20,444 bases of DNA from an uncultured Ilumatobacter sp. (GTDB lineage Bacteria; Actinomycetota; Acidimicrobiia; Acidimicrobiales; Ilumatobacteraceae). This document shows positions 7,474-14,636 of the stretch, one piece after another (within the stretch, counting starts at the first letter, position 1; each line of letters starts with the position of its first letter). The notes under the pieces were generated by a model. That model was not told the DNA's origin. It saw only the letters and a list, made by a program, of their open reading frames with translations, and searched no databases. Both the position numbers and the translations under genes were made by a program. The DNA is taken from assembly GCA_937905835.1 (NCBI GenBank), contig CALCXK010000055.1, positions 1-20,444 on the forward strand. Reading direction: 5' to 3'.

Positions 7474-7511
7474 CCAGCGATTACTGACGGTCGTACCGCT
7501 ACCTTCGGGTG

Positions 7512-8351
7512 ATGGCGATCGACGTGCTTACATCGGGACAGGCGTGTGGGGCAACGGTGACCGGGGTCGACCTCACCGCACCGCTCGACACTCAAACGGT
7601 TGCTGAAATTCGGGCTGTGTGGCTGGAGCATCATGTACTTGCCTTCCCCGAGCAGCCGATGAGCGATGATGATCTCGAACGGTTCACGCTCGCCTTCGGT
7701 GGCTTCGGTGATGACCCGTTTATTGCGCCGATCGCCGGGCGTGATCATGTGATCGCCGTCGAGCGTCGTGCCGACGAGACAGCGCCGCTGTTTGCTGAGA
7801 ATTGGCACAGCGACTGGAGCTTCCAAGCCACGCCGCCCTCCGGCACCTGCCTGTTCGGGGTCAAGATTCCTCCGATGGGTGGCGACACGCTGTACGCCAA
7901 CCAGCATGGCGCATTCGACGCAATGCCGGATGATCTTCGGGATCGGCTCACCGGGAAGATGGCGGTGCACTCAGCTCGCGGTGGCTACGCACCTGACGGG
8001 ACGTACGGGGCCGACGATCAGGCCACCGACCGAAGCATGGACATCCGGCCCTCCGACGAGGCAATGGCCACCCAACTCCACCCGATCATCCGCGAGCATC
8101 CTGAAACCGGGCGGCTCGGGGTTTTCAGCTGCATCGGTTACATCATTGGCATCGATGGCATGGCCGACGACGCAGCCCGCGAGCTGCTGTTCGAGTTGTA
8201 CGCGTGGCAGACCCGCGACGAGTTCCAGTACCGCCATGTGTGGCAGCAGGACATGCTGACAATGTGGGACAACCGCTCAGTGCTCCACAGGGCCACCGGT
8301 GGCTACGACGGTCACCACCGCCTCCTCCACCGCACCACCATTGCCGGCTAA
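7512..8351 (+). CDS. TauD/TfdA-family Fe(II)/2-oxoglutarate dioxygenase
   Basis: Non-heme iron oxygenase that couples 2-oxoglutarate decarboxylation to substrate hydroxylation. The 279-aa length and motifs fit the TauD/TfdA family. Iron ligands are H99 and D101 in NWHSDWSF and H259 in NRSVLHRAT. The 2-oxoglutarate carboxylate is probably held by R270 or R274 in HHRLLHRTTI, and GGDTLYANQHGAFDAMP is typical of the family. The substrate is not predictable: taurine, alkyl sulfonates or sulfates, aryloxyacids and small carboxylates are all used by relatives. An ATG start at 7512 is preferred over the overlapping GTG 7509. It lies 38 bases after the sulfur-transferase-like gene and converges on the aldolase gene with only 20 bases between stops and no hairpin. 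Confidence 0.92.
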   Translation: MAIDVLTSGQACGATVTGVDLTAPLDTQTVAEIRAVWLEHHVLAFPEQPMSDDDLERFTLAFGGFGDDPFIAPIAGRDHVIAVERRADETAPLFAENWHSDWSFQATPPSGTCLFGVKIPPMGGDTLYANQHGAFDAMPDDLRDRLTGKMAVHSARGGYAPDGTYGADDQATDRSMDIRPSDEAMATQLHPIIREHPETGRLGVFSCIGYIIGIDGMADDAARELLFELYAWQTRDEFQYRHVWQQDMLTMWDNRSVLHRATGGYDGHHRLLHRTTIAG

Positions 8352-8371
8352 AGCGACCGGGCCAGCGCAGG

Positions 8372-9160
8372 TCAGTTGAGGAATTCGGGCTCGCGTGCAA
8401 CGAGTTCGTCCCAGAACGGCTGAAATTGGAACCAGCCGGCGACATCGCTGCCCTGCGCCTTGAGGCCGTCTTCGCAGAAGGCTTGCGGGATTTCGATCGG
8501 GGTGCCAGCTGCTTCGGCAACGAGCTGACTTTGGCAGGCGCGCTCGAGCGCGATGAACCACCAGACCGCGGCGTCGACCGAACCGCCGGTGGTAATCAGC
8601 CCATGGTTCTGGTGGATCATGGCCTTCTTGTCGCCGAGAGCATCGGCCATCTTCTTGCCGATCTCCTTGCTGAGCACGACGGCGCCACTGCCGTCGCTGC
8701 AGAGGGCGACATCGTTGTAAAACATCGTCGAGTCTTGCGTGATCATCTTCAGCGGCTTGCCGAGCGTCGAGAATGTCTTGCCGTACATCGAGTGCGAGTG
8801 CGCAGCTGCCATCACGTCGGGACGAGCCTGATGAATCTGGCCGTGAATGGCAAATGCTGCCTGGTTGAGCGGGCCGTCACCTTCGACCACTTCGCCCTCG
8901 TGGTTGACACAAATCAGGTCACTCACGGTCATCAGCTTGAAGTTGGTGCCGAACGGGTTGACCCAGAAACGGTCGAGATGCTCGGGGTCACGAACGGTGA
9001 CGTGCCCGGCCACACCCTCGGCGAGGTGCAAGCGACCCATCGTGCGCAGACCGCAGGCGAGGCGTTGCTTGCGATGGAGACGTTCTGCAGCAAAATCTTC
9101 CTGTGGCGTGGTTGCCTCTTTTTCGATTTCGGCGAGCTGGTCTTCGATCGTGTTGGCCAT
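8372..9160 (-). CDS. Class II aldolase/adducin-domain protein
   Basis: The 262-aa product is a single class II aldolase/adducin head domain. Motifs are GHVTVRDP followed by FWVNPFG near the N-terminus, AAHSHSMYGKTFSTLGKPL in the middle, and IHQNHGLITTGGSVDAAVWWFIALERACQSQ after it. The histidines of HSH, with the later NHG histidine, match the zinc-ligand pattern of L-fuculose-phosphate aldolase relatives. Members cleave or epimerise sugar phosphates, decarboxylate, or have non-enzymatic roles, so the reaction is open. The N-terminal 30 residues (EDQLAEIEKEATTPQEDF) are charged and helical. It is downstream of the RhtA-like exporter on the same strand, with 79 bases between. Confidence 0.88.
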   Translation of the reverse strand: MANTIEDQLAEIEKEATTPQEDFAAERLHRKQRLACGLRTMGRLHLAEGVAGHVTVRDPEHLDRFWVNPFGTNFKLMTVSDLICVNHEGEVVEGDGPLNQAAFAIHGQIHQARPDVMAAAHSHSMYGKTFSTLGKPLKMITQDSTMFYNDVALCSDGSGAVVLSKEIGKKMADALGDKKAMIHQNHGLITTGGSVDAAVWWFIALERACQSQLVAEAAGTPIEIPQAFCEDGLKAQGSDVAGWFQFQPFWDELVAREPEFLN

Positions 9161-9239
9161 GTTCGAACAGTAGCTCCGGTGTCAAGTGAGCCGGGGGTCG
9201 GCGGAACCGGACATGTCAGTCCAGATTTCTGACCGGGCG

Positions 9240-10154
9240 TCAGGCGGGATCGGCCTGGACAATTCGCTCGACACGTTCGATCTCGTCGCGTTCCTGCACA
9301 GCGACACCAACCAATACCAACGCAATGCCGATGACATCGATCATCGAAGGGCGCTGGTCGAGAGCGATCCAACCGACGAGTGATGCGGTGACCGGAAGCA
9401 GCGCGAGAAGAAGCGAGAAGCGGCGGATCGGAATGCGCCGCAAGGTGAACTGGTCGATGCCGTAGCCCACGGCGTTGGAGAAGATGCCGACGAGGAGGCA
9501 GAGACCGAGGAGTAGCGGGGAAACCCACACCGGTCCGCTCCATGGTGCGCCGACGGGGGCAGTCGCGATGGTGCCGATGACGAGGCCAAGACCGAGCCCG
9601 GCAACGCCGCGATCGACGTGCGCGACCCGGGCCCCGAAGACGATGTAGAGCGCCCACAGCGCAGAAGCGATCAGAATGAACACGAGGCCTGCCAGGTTGC
9701 TGTCGACTTCCACACCGCCGAGCACCACGACGCCAACGATGGCGAACGCAAGCGCGACCCCGTTCCGCACTGACCGTGTCGTGCAGGCTGCAACGAGGAT
9801 CGGTCCAATGAACTCGATCGTGACGCCCTTGCCCAAGTCGATGCGGTCGATCGCCAAGTAGAAGAAGATATTCATCAGCGCTGTCGTGATGCCAAACATC
9901 GCAACGCCAACCAACTGTTGCCGCGTCCACCCGCGCCACCAGCCGCGTGAAATGACCAGGAGCGCACTGCCTGCACCCATCACTCGGAACCACGCCACGG
10001 TCTGCGGCTCAACCGAGTCGAAGAGCAGAACGGCGATTGCTGCGCCGATGTACTGAGCTACGGCTGACAGGACGAACAGTGCCTCGGGTTGTGCAGTGCT
10101 GAGCCAGCGCGAGATCGGCCCGGGTGACTGCCTTTCGTCCATCGCGGCGAGCAT
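9240..10154 (-). CDS. RhtA-like EamA-family exporter
   Basis: Membrane protein of 304 aa with about ten hydrophobic segments in two EamA repeats. The wording around NIFFYLAIDRIDLGKGVTIEFIGPILVA and SALWALYIVFGARV is that of the RhtA branch, whose E. coli member exports threonine and homoserine. The actual substrate here is inferred only from family. The start ATG 10154 lies just 25 bp from the GTG start of the divergent Rid-family gene; ATG 10142 is the alternative. No Shine-Dalgarno is visible, so a leaderless or near-leaderless mRNA is possible. The aldolase-domain gene lies downstream. Confidence 0.88.
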   Translation of the reverse strand: MLAAMDERQSPGPISRWLSTAQPEALFVLSAVAQYIGAAIAVLLFDSVEPQTVAWFRVMGAGSALLVISRGWWRGWTRQQLVGVAMFGITTALMNIFFYLAIDRIDLGKGVTIEFIGPILVAACTTRSVRNGVALAFAIVGVVVLGGVEVDSNLAGLVFILIASALWALYIVFGARVAHVDRGVAGLGLGLVIGTIATAPVGAPWSGPVWVSPLLLGLCLLVGIFSNAVGYGIDQFTLRRIPIRRFSLLLALLPVTASLVGWIALDQRPSMIDVIGIALVLVGVAVQERDEIERVERIVQADPA

Positions 10155-10179
10155 AAGGCTGCTGTGCCACGCTCATGGT

Positions 10180-10563
10180 GTGAACCGCTCGATCAATCCA
10201 ACCTCGATTGCTGCTCCGGCTGCGAACTACCACCACGCTGTGGTCACAGAAAATCCGACGCGCTGGCTCCACACCTCGGGTGTCGTGCCGACTGCACCTG
10301 ACGGTTCGACACCGGCTGGGGTCGGCGAGCAAGCCACCGTGGTGTGGCAGAACATCGCCGCCATGCTTGACGACGCCCAGATGTCGCGAAACGACATCGT
10401 GTCCGTCACCACCTACGTTGTTGTCGGCCAGCCACTGGGGCCGGTCATGGCCGCGCGGGACGCCTTCCTCGGAGCGCACCGGGCAGCATCGACCTTGGTC
10501 ACGGTGCCTGAGCTGGCCCGACCGGAGTGGCAGATGGAAGTCGCCATCGTCGCAGCCAGCTGA
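10180..10563 (+). CDS. Rid-family (YjgF/YER057c/UK114) protein without the catalytic arginine
   Basis: A 127-aa single-domain protein of the trimeric Rid superfamily; RidA itself hydrolyses reactive enamine/imine intermediates made by PLP enzymes. Matching features are RSINPTSIAAPAANYHHAV at the N-terminus, WLHTSGVVP, VWQNIAAMLDDAQMSRNDIVSVTTYVV, and the C-terminal ELARPEWQMEVAIVAAS. In RidA the substrate-binding Arg sits in an ARS-x-V motif before this end; here the same place reads RAASTLV, with Ala at the Arg position. Imine deaminase activity is therefore doubtful and it probably belongs to another Rid subfamily. GTG 10180 is chosen because homology begins there; the frame is open further upstream, but that would overlap the divergent exporter gene. 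The mutase gene follows after 57 bases. Confidence 0.88.
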   Translation: MNRSINPTSIAAPAANYHHAVVTENPTRWLHTSGVVPTAPDGSTPAGVGEQATVVWQNIAAMLDDAQMSRNDIVSVTTYVVVGQPLGPVMAARDAFLGAHRAASTLVTVPELARPEWQMEVAIVAAS

Positions 10564-10620
10564 GGAAGCAACTTGGACTGCACTGGGTCGGCGGGCCTGG
10601 GTCGCAATACGATCACCGAC

Positions 10621-12204
10621 ATGGCTGACGTTTCCGATCTCCCTCAGACCGACTCCGGCATCCCGATCAGGAAGCTGTATGACGAGCATGATCTCGCTGA
10701 CTGGAATGCGGCAGCGAAGCTCGGAACGCCGGGCGAAGCGCCGTACACGCGTGGCGTGCACTCGTCGATGTACACCGGACGCCTCTGGACGATGCGCCAG
10801 TACTCGGGTTTCGGCAACGCCGAAGCCACCAACGAACGCTTCAAGTTCCTTCTGAACGCGGGCCAGACCGGCCTCAGCTGTGCGTTCGACTTGCCCACCC
10901 AGATGGGCTACGACTCTGACCACGGTCGGGCTGAAGGCGAAGTCGGCAAGGTCGGCGTCGCAATCGACTCGATGGAAGACATGCGACTGCTCCTCGCGGG
11001 GCTTCCGCTCGACAAGGTGTCGACGTCGATGACGATTAACTCGACCGCGGCGATCTTGCTGCTCATGTACGAGTTGGTTGCCGAAGAGAACGGTGTGTCC
11101 TCCGAGCAGATCAGTGGCACTATCCAGAACGACTTGCTGAAGGAGTACATCGCCCGCGGCACCTACATCTACCCGCCGCGGCCATCGATGCGGATCATCA
11201 CCGACATCTTCGAGTACTGCTCCGAGCACGTGCCGAACTGGAACACGATCTCGATCTCCGGGTATCACATCCGCGAAGCCGGCTCGACGGCCGTGCAGGA
11301 AATCGCCTTTACGCTCGCCAATGCGATCGCCTACGTGCAAGCGGCAATCGACGCTGGTCTCGACGTTGACGACTTCGCGCCGCGGCTCAGCTTCTTCTGG
11401 AACGGGCACAACAACTTCTTCGAAGAGATCGCCAAGTTTCGTGCGAGCCGTCGTATGTGGCACACGATCATGACCGAGCGGTTCAACGCTCAGAACCCGA
11501 AGTCGACGATGCTGCGGTTCCACACGCAGACCGGCGGCTCGACGCTCACGGCGCAGCAGCCGATGAACAACATCATGCGCGTCACGCTGCAGGCGATGGC
11601 CGCAGTGATGGGCGGAACCCAGTCGCTCCACACCAATGGTTTCGATGAGGCGTTGAGCCTGCCGACCGAAGACGCCGCACGCATGGCGCTCCGCACGCAG
11701 CAGGTCATCGGCTACGAATCTGGTGTGGTCGACACGCCGGACCCGATGGCCGGCTCGTACCTCGTGGAGTCGCTGACCGACGAGGTCGAGCGGCTCGCCT
11801 GGGAGTACATCGCCACCATCGACGAGAAGGGCGGCGCAGTTTCGGCGATCGAGCAGGGTTTCCAGATGGAAGAAATCGAGAACTCGGCCTACGAGTACAC
11901 GAAGTCGATCGACGACGCGAGTCGCACGATCGTGGGCGTCAACAAGTTCAAGATGGACGGCGAGCCCGAGCCGGTCGTGTTCCCGATCGATCCAGCACTC
12001 GAGCCGAGCCAGATTCAGCGCTTGAAGGCCTACAAGGCCAACCGTGACACCTCGGCTGTTGAGTCGGCACTGGCCAAAGTGAAGTTGACGGCGCAAGGCT
12101 CCGACAACGTGCTCTACAGCATCAAGGATGCGCTCCGTGCCGACTGCACCCTCGGCGAAATCAGCGACAGCCTCCGCGAGGTTTTTGGTATCTACACGCC
12201 GTGA
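10621..12204 (+). CDS. Methylmalonyl-CoA mutase, catalytic (large/alpha) subunit
   Basis: Adenosylcobalamin-dependent interconversion of methylmalonyl-CoA and succinyl-CoA. The 527-aa product is the substrate-binding barrel only: it ends at EVFGIYTP with no cobalamin-binding DxHxxG domain, so a separate small subunit must be encoded elsewhere. Specificity residues fit methylmalonyl-CoA. Tyr61 in WTMRQYSGF corresponds to Tyr89 of the Propionibacterium enzyme, where isobutyryl-CoA mutase has Phe and 2-hydroxyisobutyryl-CoA mutase has Ile. Arg179 in KEYIARGTY corresponds to Arg207, which is Gln in those relatives. His216 in SGYH matches His244. ATG 10621 is chosen over an upstream in-frame ATG at 10573, which gives a non-homologous start. 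A hairpin follows. Confidence 0.95.
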   Translation: MADVSDLPQTDSGIPIRKLYDEHDLADWNAAAKLGTPGEAPYTRGVHSSMYTGRLWTMRQYSGFGNAEATNERFKFLLNAGQTGLSCAFDLPTQMGYDSDHGRAEGEVGKVGVAIDSMEDMRLLLAGLPLDKVSTSMTINSTAAILLLMYELVAEENGVSSEQISGTIQNDLLKEYIARGTYIYPPRPSMRIITDIFEYCSEHVPNWNTISISGYHIREAGSTAVQEIAFTLANAIAYVQAAIDAGLDVDDFAPRLSFFWNGHNNFFEEIAKFRASRRMWHTIMTERFNAQNPKSTMLRFHTQTGGSTLTAQQPMNNIMRVTLQAMAAVMGGTQSLHTNGFDEALSLPTEDAARMALRTQQVIGYESGVVDTPDPMAGSYLVESLTDEVERLAWEYIATIDEKGGAVSAIEQGFQMEEIENSAYEYTKSIDDASRTIVGVNKFKMDGEPEPVVFPIDPALEPSQIQRLKAYKANRDTSAVESALAKVKLTAQGSDNVLYSIKDALRADCTLGEISDSLREVFGIYTP

Positions 12205-12217
12205 TGCCTCGAACCAA

Positions 12218-12251
12218 AAGTTTCAGTTGGGGCTGACCCCAGCCGAAACTT
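12218..12251. terminator. Hairpin between convergent mutase and thrH genes
   Basis: AAGTTTCAGTTGGGG (12218-12232) pairs with CCCCAGCCGAAACTT (12237-12251) over 15 positions, with one wobble and one mismatch, around the loop CTGA. It starts 13 bases after the mutase stop and ends inside the thrH stop codon, so it can serve both strands. There is no T-tract. Its centre GGGGCTGACCCC matches the centre of the hairpin at 1813-1845, while the outer arms are unrelated. Confidence 0.7.
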
Positions 12252-12858
12252 AGAGTTCGGCAGTGATGGCGGCGAGCAGTTCGTCGAAAGTTTTGATCGC
12301 AGGAAACTGCGGGAACTCGGCGATGACGTTGTCCGGTGCGTGGAACAGGAAACCGGCGTCGGCTTCGTTGAGCATCGTGGTGTCGTTGTAGCTGTCGCCC
12401 GCCGCGATCACCTTGTAGTTCAGGCCGTGAAAGGCCTGAACCGACGTGCGTTTCTGGTCGGGCTGGCGCAGTTGGTAGTCGATGATGCGATCGTCTTGGA
12501 CGATGAGGCGATGGCAGAACACAGTGGGCCAACCGAGCTGGCGCATGAACGGCTGAGCGAACTGCTCGAACGTGTCACTCAAAATGATCACCTGTGTTTG
12601 TGTACGCAGTTCGTCGAGGAACTTCCTCGCCCCGTCGAGTGGCGCAAGGCCAGAGATGACGTCTTGGATCAGCGACATCGTCAGGCCGTTTTGTTCGAGG
12701 ATGTCCAAGCGATACCGCATCAACACGTCGTAGTCGGGCTCGTCGCGAGTGGTCCGTGTCAGCGCTTCGAGGCCGGTTCGTTCGGCGACGGCGATCCATA
12801 CCTCAGGAATGAGGACGCCTTCGAGATCGAGCGTGACGAGAGTCTGTTGCACAGTCAC
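12250..12858 (-). CDS. thrH: ThrH-type phosphoserine phosphatase / homoserine phosphotransferase
   Basis: HAD-superfamily enzyme. Pseudomonas ThrH dephosphorylates phosphoserine and can move the phosphate to homoserine. The 202-aa product matches ThrH along its whole length. Motif I is LDLEGVLIPEVW with D11 and the ThrH-typical Glu at position 13, followed by TTRDEPDYDVLM. Motif II is ILSDTF with Ser94. The lysine of motif III is probably K136, in QLRQPDQKRTSV, and motif IV is GDSYNDTTML (D155, D159). The tail has FLFHAPDNVIAEFPQFPA. It starts at GTG 12858, only seven bases after the nitroreductase stop, so the two are very likely one operon. It probably supplies the last step of serine synthesis; a homoserine role is inferred from the family. 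Confidence 0.93.
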   Translation of the reverse strand: MTVQQTLVTLDLEGVLIPEVWIAVAERTGLEALTRTTRDEPDYDVLMRYRLDILEQNGLTMSLIQDVISGLAPLDGARKFLDELRTQTQVIILSDTFEQFAQPFMRQLGWPTVFCHRLIVQDDRIIDYQLRQPDQKRTSVQAFHGLNYKVIAAGDSYNDTTMLNEADAGFLFHAPDNVIAEFPQFPAIKTFDELLAAITAEL

Positions 12859-12865
12859 GATTCAA

Positions 12866-13438
12866 TCAGCTCGACACGCGAGTGATGGACAGCATCGGCC
12901 GTTCAGGCGCGGTGCACTCGCCGTCGGGCCACCCGAGGTAGAGCACGGCGATGACGCGATCTTCCTGGTCAAAGCCGCACAGTTCGAGCACTTTTGGTGG
13001 GCGAGTGAGCGCCGGAGTCGACCAGAAGCTGGCGAGACCGAGTGCTGTTGCACCGAGGAGTACGTTCTGGATTGCAGCTGCAACGGCGTCGCGGTTCTCG
13101 TGGTGCAGCATCTCGTTGGCGTGTGGCTCACAGCCGACAACGAGGACCGACGGGGCCCTCATGTACTTGGTGCGCGTCTTCTCGCGTTTCGTGTCGTCGC
13201 CGAATTCGGCGTCGACCATGTCGGCGGCCATCGTCTTGCCCAGCCGGGCGCGCCCGGCACCGGTGAACTCGGCGAACTTCCACGGCCGCGTCCTCTTGTG
13301 GTTTGGTGCCCACGTCGCGAGTGCGCAGAGCTCATCGATGATCTCTGCTTTGACCGGTTGTTCGCGATTCATCAACAGCGACGTACGCCGCGCCCGCGCC
13401 AAGTCGGCGAACTGCTCGAACTTCGTGGTCGTACTCAT
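12866..13438 (-). CDS. Nitroreductase-family flavoprotein
   Basis: FMN-dependent NAD(P)H oxidoreductase fold, 190 aa. The N-terminal ARRTSLLMNREQPV gives the typical Arg-Arg-Ser/Thr FMN phosphate contact. The next block is ELCALATWAPNHKRTRPWKFAEF, where family members have AP(S/N)....PW.F. The C-terminal AVAAAIQNVLLGATALGLASFWST and VIAVLYLGWPDGE complete the fold. The substrate is unknown; members reduce nitroaromatics, quinones or flavins. The frame is open to 13597, but homology starts at about ATG 13438; ATGs at 13447 and 13450 are alternatives. It is the first gene of a likely operon with thrH. An inverted repeat at 13487-13521 sits just upstream and could control both. Confidence 0.9.
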   Translation of the reverse strand: MSTTTKFEQFADLARARRTSLLMNREQPVKAEIIDELCALATWAPNHKRTRPWKFAEFTGAGRARLGKTMAADMVDAEFGDDTKREKTRTKYMRAPSVLVVGCEPHANEMLHHENRDAVAAAIQNVLLGATALGLASFWSTPALTRPPKVLELCGFDQEDRVIAVLYLGWPDGECTAPERPMLSITRVSS

Positions 13439-13486
13439 GACCGTCATCATGCCCCGAGGAGGATCGGATTTCCTGCACCGCATCGG

Positions 13487-13521
13487 TGACACACCGAGGT
13501 CGATCTGAACACGGTGTGACA
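13487..13521. promoter_or_regulatory. Operator-like inverted repeat upstream of the nitroreductase-thrH operon
   Basis: TGACACACCG (13487-13496) and CGGTGTGACA (13512-13521) are inverted copies with one mismatch, 15 bp apart (centre-to-centre 25 bp). The element lies 49-83 bases upstream of the nitroreductase start, in a stretch with no plausible coding. Spacing and symmetry fit a dimeric regulator site. The inner copy also makes a short local hairpin CGGTG-ACA-CACCG. Confidence 0.45.
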
Positions 13522-13651
13522 GAACGGTCGTCGGTCGGTTGGTTTCTTTGCTCGGCCGGGCGGGATCCGCGGCGCCTTGTTGGAGGCCACGGGTCATCAG
13601 GAACGTCGTTGGCCTTGGGGCCAGGAGCGGTACGCGTTTACTGACGTTCGT

Positions 13652-14617
13652 TTATTGGTTGGAGTGCAGTTCGCTATTCAACTCGCCCCAGCTCTTGCTG
13701 CGAGCGCGGGCGATCACCTGGCCGGTTTGACCGTCGCGGAAGAAAAGCACACCACTGATGCCGCTGATGTCACGAGCCTTGAACACACCGTCAGGAGTGA
13801 GGACCGGCGTGGCTGCGGTGATGTAGAGCCCAGCTTCGACAGCGCAGTCGTCACCGAGGCTGATGCCGATGCCAGAGTTCGCGCCGAGGAGGCAGCGTTC
13901 GCCGACCGAGATGACTTCGGTACCGCCGCCGGACAGCGAGCCCATGATCGAAGCGCCGCCGCCGACATCGGAGCCGTCACCGACGATCACGCCAGCTGAG
14001 ATGCGGCCTTCGATCATGGATGTGCCAAGCGTGCCGGCGTTGAAGTTGCAGAACCCCTCGTGCATCACGGTGGTGCCTTCGGCGAGGTGCGCGCCAAGGC
14101 GGACACGGTCGGCGTCGGCAATGCGCACGCCGGTCGGTACGACGTAGTCGGTCATGCGCGGGAACTTGTCGACGCCGTAGACGCTCAAGACGCCGCCGGA
14201 CTGCTTGATCTTGAGGCGGACGTTGTCGACTTCGCTGACGGCCACGGGGCCGAGATTGGTCCACGCAACATTGTGAAGTGCGCCGAAGGTGCCATCCATT
14301 GTGATCGACCGCGGTGCAGCGAGGCGATGCGACAGCAGATGCAGGCGAAGGTAAGCGTCCTCGGGAGAGCCCGGCGCCTCGTCGACGTCGATTGAGATGC
14401 GAACCGGACGGATGGTGACGTTGCGGACCTCGTCGCGCACGTCGCGCATGCCGAGTCGCTCTTCGATCTGACCCCAGTGGACGCTGTCGCCACCGCTTCC
14501 GTCGGCTTGAGAATCGGATCCGAATTCGCCCCAGCCGAGCCACCGGTACCAGGTGTCGAGTGTGGAGCCGTCGGCTGCGATTGTTGCGAGGCCGGCGCCC
14601 CATGCCATACGTGTCAT
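13652..14617 (-). CDS. dapD: Tetrahydrodipicolinate N-succinyltransferase, actinobacterial type
   Basis: Transfers succinyl from succinyl-CoA to tetrahydrodipicolinate in the succinylase route to meso-diaminopimelate and lysine; cytosolic trimer. The 321-aa protein has the long actinobacterial N-terminal domain (to about residue 150, ending in SVYGVDKFPRM). Next is the left-handed beta-helix of hexapeptide repeats: VRIADADRVRLGAHLAEGTTVMHEG, then FNAGTLG, EGRISAGVIVGDGSDVGGGASIMG and GGGTEVISVGERCLLGANSGIGISLGDD. The acceptor-side glutamate region EGRIS is intact. The start is ATG 14617, 19 bases after the lysS stop on the same strand, so lysS-dapD is a likely operon. A short TGGCC/GGCCA hairpin at 13610-13623 is the only terminator-like structure downstream. 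Confidence 0.96.
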   Translation of the reverse strand: MTRMAWGAGLATIAADGSTLDTWYRWLGWGEFGSDSQADGSGGDSVHWGQIEERLGMRDVRDEVRNVTIRPVRISIDVDEAPGSPEDAYLRLHLLSHRLAAPRSITMDGTFGALHNVAWTNLGPVAVSEVDNVRLKIKQSGGVLSVYGVDKFPRMTDYVVPTGVRIADADRVRLGAHLAEGTTVMHEGFCNFNAGTLGTSMIEGRISAGVIVGDGSDVGGGASIMGSLSGGGTEVISVGERCLLGANSGIGISLGDDCAVEAGLYITAATPVLTPDGVFKARDISGISGVLFFRDGQTGQVIARARSKSWGELNSELHSNQ

Positions 14618-14636
14618 CGTTCGGTCTTTCTGATCT

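Noticed and set aside
10009..12096. A 695-codon open frame on the minus strand opposite the mutase and Rid genes
   Set aside because: It is antisense to genes with clear homology and its translation is Arg/His/Val-rich low-quality sequence. This is the usual GC-rich shadow frame.
13439..13597. N-terminal extension of the nitroreductase up to 13597
   Set aside because: The extra 53 residues are compositionally odd and outside the family, and the region carries an inverted repeat better explained as regulatory DNA.
13610..13623. TGGCC-TTGG-GGCCA hairpin after dapD, as a terminator
   Set aside because: A five-base stem with no T-tract is expected by chance in GC-rich DNA; it is mentioned only as the best candidate near dapD.
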